Of a stretch of 32,859 nucleotides of DNA, positions 24,409-31,020 are shown piece by piece; the first letter of the stretch is position 1; every line of letters starts with the position of its first letter. The notes beneath the pieces are model-generated. The model did no database searches. It was given only the letters and a program-made list of their open reading frames with translations, and had not been told where the DNA came from. The position numbers were made by a program, and so were the translations under genes. The stretch lies in NCBI RefSeq assembly GCF_003270085.1, contig NZ_QFDQ01000276.1, positions 1-32,859 of the forward strand, given 5' to 3'. Source of the DNA: Streptomyces triticisoli (GTDB lineage: Bacteria > Actinomycetota > Actinomycetes > Streptomycetales > Streptomycetaceae).

Positions 24409-27400
24409 GTGCCCGCCCGTATCACTGATCCCGAGCAGCTCAAGGAGCTCCTCGGGATCCCGTTCACCCCGGAGCAGACGGCCTGCATCACCGCGCCGCC
24501 CGCCCCGCAGGTGATCGTGGCCGGCGCCGGGTCCGGCAAGACCACCGTGATGGCGGCCCGCGTGGTGTGGCTGGCCGGCACCGGACAGGTCGCTCCCGAA
24601 CAGGTCCTCGGCCTGACCTTCACCAACAAGGCCGCCGGCGAGCTCGCCGAGCGCGTCCGCAAAGCGCTGATCAAGGCCGGCGTCACCGACCCCGATGTCA
24701 TCGACCCCGACAACCCGCCCGGCGAGCCGGCGATCTCCACCTACCACGCCTTCGCCGGCCGGCTGTTGACCGACCACGGCCTGCGCATCGGCCTGGAGCC
24801 CACCACCCGGCTCCTCGCCGACGCCACCCGCTACCAGCTCGCCGCACGTGTGCTGCGCGAGGCCCCCGGCCCGTATCCCGCGCTGACCCGTTCCTTCCCG
24901 GACCTGGTCAGCGACCTCCTCGCCCTCGACGCCGAGCTCGCCGAACACCTCGTACCCCCCGAGGAACTGCGCGCGTGGGACACCGGGCTGCTGCACACCC
25001 TGGAGGGCACCAAACTCACCAACGCCGACCTGCGCAAGGTCCCCGAGACGGCCGACGCCCGCCGCGAACTGGCCGAACTGGTGCTCCGCTACCGGACCGC
25101 CAAGCGCGAGCGCGACCTGCTCGACTTCGGCGACCAGATCGCCCTGGCCGCACAGCTCGCCCAACTCCCCGAAGTGGGCCGCATCCTGCGCGAGGAGTTC
25201 CGGGTGGTCCTCCTCGACGAGTACCAGGACACCTCGGTCGCCCAGCGCATCCTGCTGGCCGGCCTCTTCGGCGACGGCACGGGGCACCCCGTGACCGCCG
25301 TCGGCGACCCCTGCCAGGCCATCTACGGCTGGCGCGGCGCCTCCGTCGCCAACCTCGACGACTTCCCCGAGCACTTCGCCCACGCGGACGGCCGCCCCGC
25401 CAACCGCCAGGCCCTCAGCGAGAACCGTCGCAGCGGCGGCCGTCTCCTCGACCTCGCCAACGGCCTCGCCGAACCCCTGCGCGCCATGCACGCGGGCGTG
25501 CAGGCCCTGCGCCCCGCCCCCGGCGCCGAGCGCGACGGTCTGGTGCGCTGCGCGCTGCTGCCCACCCACGCCGAGGAGATCGAGTGGATCGCCGACTCCA
25601 TCGCCCACCTGGTACGGACCGGGAAGGCACCGGGCGAGATCGCCGTCCTGTGCCGTACGGCCACCGACTTCGCCGAGATCCAGGGCGCCCTGGTCGCCCG
25701 TGACGTCCCGGTCGAGGTCGTCGGCCTGTCCGGGCTGCTGCACCTGCCAGAGGTCGCCGACCTCGTCGCCGTCTGCGAGGTTCTGCAGGATCCCGGCGCC
25801 AACGCCTCCCTGGTCCGGCTGCTGACCGGCCCGCGCTGGCGCATCGGCCCGCGCGACCTCGCGCTCCTCGGCCGCAGGGCGAGGCTGCTCGTCGCCCACA
25901 CACGCGTGGACGCCGACGACGACCCCGACAGCCGGCTCGCCGAGGCAGTCGAAGGCGTCGACCCGGCCGAAGTGATCTCACTCGCGGACGCCCTCGACAC
26001 GTTCCTCGAAACACCTCTCGACGGCGACGGGGGCGACAGGCTGCCGTTCTCCCCGGACGCGCGCGTTCGGTTCGCCCGGCTCGCCGCCGAACTGCGAGAC
26101 CTGCGCCGCTCCCTGTCCGACCCGCTCATGGACGTCCTGCACCGCGTCCTCGCCGTCACCGGCCTGGAGGTGGAGCTGTCGGCCTCCCCGCACGCGCTGG
26201 CCGCCCGCCGCCGCGAGACCCTGTCGAACTTCCTGGACGTCGCCGCCTCCTTCGCCGCGAACGAGAGCGAGGCGTCACTGCTGGCCTTCCTCGGTTTCCT
26301 GCGCACCGCGGCCCAGTACGAGAAGGGCCTCGACAACGCGCTGCCCGGCGGCGAGAACACCGTCAAGGTGCTCACCGCGCACAAGTCCAAGGGCCTGGAG
26401 TGGGACGTGGTCGCCGTCCCCGGCCTGGTCACCGGTACCTTCCCCAGCGGACAGGGACGCGAGAAGTGGACCAGCCAGGGCAAGGTCCTGCCGCACGCCC
26501 TGCGCGGCGACACCGACACCCTCCCCGACGTCGACAGCTGGGACGCGCGCGGGATGAAGGCCTTCCACGAGGCCATGAAGGACCACCAGCACACCGAGGA
26601 ACTGCGCCTCGGCTACGTCACCTTCACCCGCCCCCGCTCCCTGCTCCTGGGCTCCGGCCACTGGTGGGGCCCCAGTCAGAAGAGACCCCGAGGCCCGTCC
26701 GCCTTCCTGCAGGCCCTGTACGACCACTGCGCCGCCGGGCACGGCGAGATCGAGGCCTGGGCGGACGAACCCGGGGAGGGCGAGGAGAACCCGGCCCTGC
26801 ACCGGGCCACCGCCGACCAGGTGTGGCCCCTGCCCCTGGACGAGGCAGCCCTGGCCCGCCGCCGCGAGGCCGCCGCGATCGTCCTGAACCACCTGGAGAA
26901 CCTCGCCGGCCACACGGACCACCACCCGACGGCCGCCCACGAGCCGGACGTTCACGACGACCCGGACTGGCCCCCGCCGCCGGAGGACGACGAACCGCTC
27001 TACGACGACGTACCGCCGTACGACGACACACCGCCGTACGACGAGGGCCCCTCCTTCGAGGAGGCCCCTCCCTTCGAGGAGGACCCCGGCGACTGGGACT
27101 CCTGGAGCAGCGACCGCCCGACGGTCCCGCACCAGGCAACCGCACCCGAACCGCACTCCCCCCCGCCGCCCGGGCGCCCCCACATCGAAGAACCCGAGCC
27201 CGAGTCCCTCACCCCGGAGGAGTCCCGCACCGTAGCCTCCTGGGACCGCGACCTCGACGCGCTCACCGGAGAGCTCCGGCGTGCCCGGCAGAGCGTCACC
27301 GACGTGCCCCTGCCGACGACGCTGACCGCTTCGCAGCTCCTGCACCTGGCGGCCGACCCCGACGGGTTCGCGCGGGAGCTCGCACGCCCCATGCCGCGCC

Positions 27401-27951
27401 CCCCACAACCCGCCGCACGCCGTGGCACCCGCTTCCACGCCTGGGTCGAAACCCGCTTCGAAGAGCTGACGCTGCCCATGCTGGAGCCCGAGGAACTGCC
27501 CGGCGGCGACGCCGAGATCGCCGATGAACGCGACCTGGAAGCCCTCAAGGCGGCCTTCGAACGCACCGAGTACGCGCACCGCACGCCCCACCGCGTCGAG
27601 GCGCCCTTCCAGCTCGCCGTCGCCGGCCGCGTCGTCCGGGGCCGCATCGACGCCGTCTACAAGGAAAGCGACGGAACCACGGCGACGTACGAGATCGTGG
27701 ACTGGAAGACGAACCGCTCACGCACCGCCGACCCGCTCCAGCTCGCCGTGTACCGGCTGGCGTGGGCCGAGCAGCACGGCATCCCCCTGGAGCGCGTCAC
27801 CGCCGCGTTCGTGTACGTGCGCACCGGCGAGGTCGTACGGCACGACGACCTGCCCGGCCGGGCAGAGCTGGAGAGGCTGGTGCTTCAGGAGCCGCAGTCC
27901 GAGCCGCAGTGTGACGAACCGCCCGAACGGGATGTCACCGCGGGCCGATAG
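24409..27951 (+). CDS. adnB: AdnB-type subunit of the AdnAB helicase-nuclease
   Basis: 1180 residues. UvrD-like motor with GAGSGKTT (39-46), TFTNKAAGEL, DEYQD (270-274), GDPCQAIYGWRGA and HKSKGLEWD; RecB-family nuclease at the C-terminus with D1081 (GRIDAVY), D1098 and K1100 (IVDWKT), Q1111/Y1115 (QLAVY). It lacks the terminal Cys cluster of its partner. Between motor and nuclease lies an acidic, aromatic-rich insertion (about 845-900) with repeats of the type YDDxPP. In mycobacteria the AdnB motor does most of the translocation. The GTG at 24409 is chosen over the ATG at 24364 because a damage-type -10 lies 7 nt upstream of it. Its stop codon TAG is part of the -10 of the next gene. Confidence 0.92.
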   Translation: MPARITDPEQLKELLGIPFTPEQTACITAPPAPQVIVAGAGSGKTTVMAARVVWLAGTGQVAPEQVLGLTFTNKAAGELAERVRKALIKAGVTDPDVIDPDNPPGEPAISTYHAFAGRLLTDHGLRIGLEPTTRLLADATRYQLAARVLREAPGPYPALTRSFPDLVSDLLALDAELAEHLVPPEELRAWDTGLLHTLEGTKLTNADLRKVPETADARRELAELVLRYRTAKRERDLLDFGDQIALAAQLAQLPEVGRILREEFRVVLLDEYQDTSVAQRILLAGLFGDGTGHPVTAVGDPCQAIYGWRGASVANLDDFPEHFAHADGRPANRQALSENRRSGGRLLDLANGLAEPLRAMHAGVQALRPAPGAERDGLVRCALLPTHAEEIEWIADSIAHLVRTGKAPGEIAVLCRTATDFAEIQGALVARDVPVEVVGLSGLLHLPEVADLVAVCEVLQDPGANASLVRLLTGPRWRIGPRDLALLGRRARLLVAHTRVDADDDPDSRLAEAVEGVDPAEVISLADALDTFLETPLDGDGGDRLPFSPDARVRFARLAAELRDLRRSLSDPLMDVLHRVLAVTGLEVELSASPHALAARRRETLSNFLDVAASFAANESEASLLAFLGFLRTAAQYEKGLDNALPGGENTVKVLTAHKSKGLEWDVVAVPGLVTGTFPSGQGREKWTSQGKVLPHALRGDTDTLPDVDSWDARGMKAFHEAMKDHQHTEELRLGYVTFTRPRSLLLGSGHWWGPSQKRPRGPSAFLQALYDHCAAGHGEIEAWADEPGEGEENPALHRATADQVWPLPLDEAALARRREAAAIVLNHLENLAGHTDHHPTAAHEPDVHDDPDWPPPPEDDEPLYDDVPPYDDTPPYDEGPSFEEAPPFEEDPGDWDSWSSDRPTVPHQATAPEPHSPPPPGRPHIEEPEPESLTPEESRTVASWDRDLDALTGELRRARQSVTDVPLPTTLTASQLLHLAADPDGFARELARPMPRPPQPAARRGTRFHAWVETRFEELTLPMLEPEELPGGDAEIADERDLEALKAAFERTEYAHRTPHRVEAPFQLAVAGRVVRGRIDAVYKESDGTTATYEIVDWKTNRSRTADPLQLAVYRLAWAEQHGIPLERVTAAFVYVRTGEVVRHDDLPGRAELERLVLQEPQSEPQCDEPPERDVTAGR

Positions 27952-27954
27952 GCT
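27949..27954 (+). promoter_or_regulatory. -10 element TAGGCT of a predicted leaderless promoter, overlapping the adnB stop
   Basis: TAGGCT includes the TAG stop of adnB and ends 7 nt before the ATG at 27962. The 9-mer 8 nt upstream (ATGTCACCG, 27932-27940) matches TTGTCRGTG at only 6 of 9 bases, so damage control is possible but weak. Confidence 0.55.
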
Positions 27955-27961
27955 CGGAAGC

Positions 27962-29365
27962 ATGAGCCAGACCCCGGACAGCGCCGTCCGTACGTACATC
28001 GAGCAGCACCGTGCCGCTTTCCTCGACGACCTCGCCGCATGGCTGCGCATCCCCTCCGTGTCGGCCCAGCCCGAGCACGCGCCCGATGTGCGCCGCAGCG
28101 CCGACTGGCTCGCCGGCAAGCTGCGGGAGACCGGTTTCACCACCACGGAGGTCTGGCAGACCCCGGGCGCCCCGGCCGTCTTCGCCGAGTGGCGCTCCGA
28201 CGACCCCGACGCCCCGACGGTCCTCGTCTACGGCCACCACGACGTCCAGCCCGCGGCCCGTGAGGACGGCTGGGACAGCGAGCCCTTCGAACCCGTCGTC
28301 CGCGAGGGCCGCCTCTACGCGCGCGGGGCGGCCGACGACAAGGGCCAGGTGTTCTTCCACACACTCGGTGTCCGCGCCCATCTCGCCGCCACCGGCCGAA
28401 CCGCCCCGGCCGTCCACCTCAAACTCCTGATCGAGGGCGAGGAGGAGTCCGGCTCCCCGCACTTCCGGGCGCTCGTCGAGAGCCGCGCGGACCGCCTGGC
28501 CGCCGACGCCGTGATCGTCTCCGACACCGGCATGTGGTCCGAGGACACGCCCACGGTGTGCACCGGAATGCGGGGCCTCGCCGAGTGCGAGATCCGGCTG
28601 TCCGGCCCCGACCAGGACATCCACTCCGGCTCCTTCGGCGGTGCCGTGCCCAACCCGGCCACCGCCGTGGCCCGCCTCGTCGCCGCCCTGCACGACGAGC
28701 ACGCGCGCGTGGCGATCCCCGGCTTCTACGACGGCATCGTGGAGCTCACCGACCGTGAGCGCGAACTCTTCGCCGAGCTGCCCTTCGACGAGGAGCAGTG
28801 GCTGCGCACCGCCAAGTCGTACGCCACCCACGGCGAGGTCGGGCACACCACCCTGGAGCGCGTCTGGGCCCGCCCCACCGCCGAGGTCAACGGCATCGGC
28901 GGCGGCTACCAGGGCCCCGGCAGCAAGACGATCATCCCGTCCACCGCGATGGTCAAGCTGTCGTTCCGCCTGGTCGCCGGCCAGGACCCCGACCACGTCG
29001 AGAAGGCCGTACGCGCCTGGGCCGCCGAGCAGGTGCCCGCCGGGATCCGGTCCGAGATCACCTTCGGCGCGGCCACGCGCCCGTGCCTGACGCCGCTGGA
29101 CCACCCGGCCCTGCAGTCCGTGGTCCGCGCCATGAGCCGGGCCTTCGGCACACCCGTCCGCTTCACACGCGAGGGCGGCTCGGGTCCGGCCGCCGACCTT
29201 CAGGAGGTCCTCGGCGCGCCCGTGCTCTTCCTGGGCATCTCCGTCCCGTCCGACGGCTGGCACGCGCCGAACGAGAAGGTCGAACTGGACCTCCTGCTCA
29301 AGGGCGTCGAGGCCAGCGCGTACCTGTGGGGCGACCTCGCGGAGCACTGGCGCGATGCGCCCTGA
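27962..29365 (+). CDS. M20 family dipeptidase / metallopeptidase
   Basis: 467 residues, cytoplasmic. Two-zinc M20 enzyme: YGHHDVQP (90-97; H92 ligand, D94), RGAADDKG (121-128; bridging Asp), EGEEESGS (158-165; general base and ligand Glu), SDTGMW, and a C-terminal His in GWHAPNEK. A dimerisation (lid) domain lies between about 200 and 370 with HSGSFGG. Carnosinase-like members hydrolyse dipeptides; the substrate here is not readable. Start chosen by the -10 element 7 nt upstream. It sits 10 bp after adnB but apparently has its own promoter. A 154-bp gap separates it from nudC. In mycobacteria a potassium-channel-like gene takes this place, as I recall, so the dipeptidase is a lineage difference. 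Confidence 0.93.
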   Translation: MSQTPDSAVRTYIEQHRAAFLDDLAAWLRIPSVSAQPEHAPDVRRSADWLAGKLRETGFTTTEVWQTPGAPAVFAEWRSDDPDAPTVLVYGHHDVQPAAREDGWDSEPFEPVVREGRLYARGAADDKGQVFFHTLGVRAHLAATGRTAPAVHLKLLIEGEEESGSPHFRALVESRADRLAADAVIVSDTGMWSEDTPTVCTGMRGLAECEIRLSGPDQDIHSGSFGGAVPNPATAVARLVAALHDEHARVAIPGFYDGIVELTDRERELFAELPFDEEQWLRTAKSYATHGEVGHTTLERVWARPTAEVNGIGGGYQGPGSKTIIPSTAMVKLSFRLVAGQDPDHVEKAVRAWAAEQVPAGIRSEITFGAATRPCLTPLDHPALQSVVRAMSRAFGTPVRFTREGGSGPAADLQEVLGAPVLFLGISVPSDGWHAPNEKVELDLLLKGVEASAYLWGDLAEHWRDAP

Positions 29366-29519
29366 CGGGCGGCCACCGGCGCGGGCAGCCTCCTGCCAGG
29401 AGCACACTGGAGAGGCCGCCGCGTGCCTCCAGGCCCCGCCGCACGCGGACGCCTCCTGCCGCGCGTCCCGCTGAACCGCCGCCGAAACAACCGTTGCACC
29501 GGGGGAGTTGGAAGCACTC

Positions 29520-30464
29520 GTGACCACCTGGACCGACCACACCGCCGACCGGCCCATCTCGCTCACCGCGCCCAGCGGCATCGACCGTGCCGCCCACCAC
29601 AGGCTCGACGAGGCCTGGCTCGCCGCGGCGTGGAGCCACCCCTCGACGCGCTGCTTCGTGGTCTCCGGTGGCCAGGCCCTGATCGACGAGACGCCCGACG
29701 GCCGGACCGAACTCGTCATGACCCCCTCCTTCGAGGCTCCCCTCACGGAGGCGCACCGCTACTTCCTGGGCACCGACGAGAACGGCATCAGCTACTTCGC
29801 CCTGCAGAAGGACTCCCTGCCCGGCCGCATGGACCAGTCCGCCCGCCCGGCCGGCCTGCGCGAGGCCGGCCTGCTGCTGTCTCCGCGCGACGCGGGCCTG
29901 ATGGTGCACGCGGTGGCCCTGGAGAACTGGCAGCGCCTGCACCGCTTCTGCTCCCGCTGCGGCGAGCGCACCGTGATCGCCGCGGCCGGTCACATCCGCC
30001 GCTGCCCGGCCTGCGGCGCCGAACACTATCCGCGCACCGACCCCGCGGTGATCATGGCCGTCACCGACGAGGAGGACCGCATCCTGCTCGGCCGCCAGGT
30101 GCACTGGCCCGAGGGCCGCTTCTCCACGCTCGCCGGCTTCGTCGAGCCCGGGGAGTCCGTCGAGCAGTCGGTGCGCCGAGAGGTCCACGAGGAGGTCGGC
30201 GTCACCGTCGGCCAGGTCGAGTACGTCGCCAGCCAGCCCTGGCCGTTCCCGTCCAGCCTGATGCTGGGCTTCATGGCCCGCGCCACCTCGGCCGACATCG
30301 CCGTCGACGGCGACGAGATCCACGAGGCCCGCTGGTTCTCCCGCGAGGAGCTCCGCACGGCCTTCGACTCCGGCGAGGTCCTGCCCCCCTACGGCATCTC
30401 CATCGCGGCCCGCCTCATCGAACTCTGGTACGGCAAGCCACTGCCGACGCGGACCGCCGTCTGA
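29520..30464 (+). CDS. nudC: NAD(+) diphosphatase / deNADding Nudix hydrolase NudC
   Basis: 314 residues. The full NudC layout is present: an N-terminal domain, a zinc ribbon (C144, C147, C162, C165 in CSRCGE and CPACGAEHYPRTDP), the Nudix box from G206 to V228 (GFVEPGE, then REVHEEVGV) and the NudC signature SQPWPFP (238-244). It hydrolyses NAD(H) to NMN and AMP and can remove NAD caps from RNA. Start is the GTG at 29520 with GGAAG 5 nt upstream; an in-frame TTG four codons earlier overlaps the purine-rich site. Its last codons lie in a 22-bp tandem duplication that copies the stop region. Convergent with the mycoredoxin gene over a strong terminator; nudC-mycoredoxin-uvrD2 is also the mycobacterial order. 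Confidence 0.96.
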   Translation: MTTWTDHTADRPISLTAPSGIDRAAHHRLDEAWLAAAWSHPSTRCFVVSGGQALIDETPDGRTELVMTPSFEAPLTEAHRYFLGTDENGISYFALQKDSLPGRMDQSARPAGLREAGLLLSPRDAGLMVHAVALENWQRLHRFCSRCGERTVIAAAGHIRRCPACGAEHYPRTDPAVIMAVTDEEDRILLGRQVHWPEGRFSTLAGFVEPGESVEQSVRREVHEEVGVTVGQVEYVASQPWPFPSSLMLGFMARATSADIAVDGDEIHEARWFSREELRTAFDSGEVLPPYGISIAARLIELWYGKPLPTRTAV

Positions 30465-30486
30465 GCCGACGCGGACCGCCGGCTGG
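30443..30486 (+). repeat. 22-bp tandem duplication across the nudC stop codon
   Basis: Two adjacent 22-bp units share 20 bases (first 17 identical: GCCGACGCGGACCGCCG). The first encodes the end of NudC including TGA; the second follows directly. It looks like a recent slippage event. Confidence 0.88.
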
Positions 30487-30508
30487 GCCGAAGAAGGAAG
30501 AAGATGGA

Positions 30509-30544
30509 GAAGGCGGCTCCCGAGAGCTCTCGGGAGCCGCCTTC
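30509..30544. terminator. 36-bp perfect palindrome, bidirectional terminator
   Basis: An 18-bp left half starting GAAGGCGGCTCCC is followed without spacer by its exact reverse complement. It lies between the ends of nudC (plus) and the mycoredoxin gene (minus). The purine run on its left gives a T-rich tail for minus-strand transcripts. Confidence 0.9.
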
Positions 30545-30569
30545 CGCGTCAGCGCGAGACGCGCCGGGG

Positions 30570-30827
30570 TCAGGCGCTGAGGGCCTGCTTCACCTGGGCG
30601 AGGCTCGGGTTCGTCATGACGACCTCGCCCCCACCGTTGGCGGAAACCACCCGGACAGTGGGAACCGTCTGGTTCCCGCCGTTCGCCTTCTCGACGAAGG
30701 CCGCGGACTCCGGGTCGTGCTCGATGTTGATCTCGGTGTACGCGATGCCCTCGCGGTCCATCTGGCTCTTCAGCCGGCGGCAGTAGCCGCACCACGTGGT
30801 GCTGTACATCGTCACAGTGCCCGGCAT
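30570..30827 (-). CDS. mrx1: Mycoredoxin (Mrx1-like glutaredoxin-fold reductase)
   Basis: 85 residues, single thioredoxin/glutaredoxin domain, cytoplasmic. It has the active site C13-G-Y-C16 in MYSTTWCGYC, the cis-Pro loop GNQTVPTV (51-58) and a GGxxV element before the last helix. CGYC is typical of mycoredoxins, which reduce mixed disulfides with mycothiol, the actinobacterial thiol. Start ATG with AAGGAG about 10 nt upstream; an upstream ATG at 30929 in frame adds an untypical basic extension and overlaps the promoter. A full SigR-type promoter sits 51 nt before the start, as expected for a thiol-stress gene. Divergent from uvrD2, as in mycobacteria (Rv3198A). Confidence 0.93.
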   Translation of the reverse strand: MPGTVTMYSTTWCGYCRRLKSQMDREGIAYTEINIEHDPESAAFVEKANGGNQTVPTVRVVSANGGGEVVMTNPSLAQVKQALSA

Positions 30828-30877
30828 GTCTCTTGCGCTCCTTCGGCGGGTCGGGGACGTACTGATAGCACTGGGGG

Positions 30878-30903
30878 AACGTACGCCACCGGCCCGGCAT
30901 TCC
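30878..30903 (-). promoter_or_regulatory. Candidate SigR promoter of the mycoredoxin gene (GGGAAT-N18-GTT)
   Basis: On the minus strand, GGAAT (30903-30899, preceded by G) is followed by exactly 18 nt and GTT (30880-30878). This is a full match to the SigR consensus. Predicted transcription start near 30870, leader about 43 nt. Confidence 0.78.
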
Positions 30904-30972
30904 CACCGGGGGTATCCGGGTACCGGCACGAGAGTGACGCCTGTCGCATTGATACGACTGCGGGGGCCCGCC

Positions 30973-30981
30973 TGTGGACAA
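30973..30981. other. Isolated DnaA-box match TGTGGACAA
   Basis: Exact complement of TTGTCCACA, the form preferred at Streptomyces origins. It lies 40 bp upstream of uvrD2, inside its promoter region. A single box is not an origin; it might link uvrD2 transcription to DnaA, or be chance. Confidence 0.35.
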
Positions 30982-31008
30982 CCGGCTCACCCGTCTCAGG
31001 CGACCTGG

Positions 31009-31014
31009 CAGCAT
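31009..31014 (+). promoter_or_regulatory. Possible -10 element CAGCAT of uvrD2
   Basis: CAGCAT ends 6 nt before the GTG at 31021 and fits the minimal AnnnT core. No ribosome binding site precedes the GTG, so a leaderless mRNA is plausible. The 9-mer 8 nt upstream does not match the damage motif. Confidence 0.35.
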
Positions 31015-31020
31015 GGCCGT

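Noticed and set aside
22473..24740. 755-codon minus-strand frame across the adnA-adnB junction
   Set aside because: Antisense to conserved nuclease and helicase motifs; no domain.
30992..31014. Damage motif upstream of uvrD2
   Set aside because: With correct N8 spacing only about 4 of 9 bases match TTGTCRGTG.
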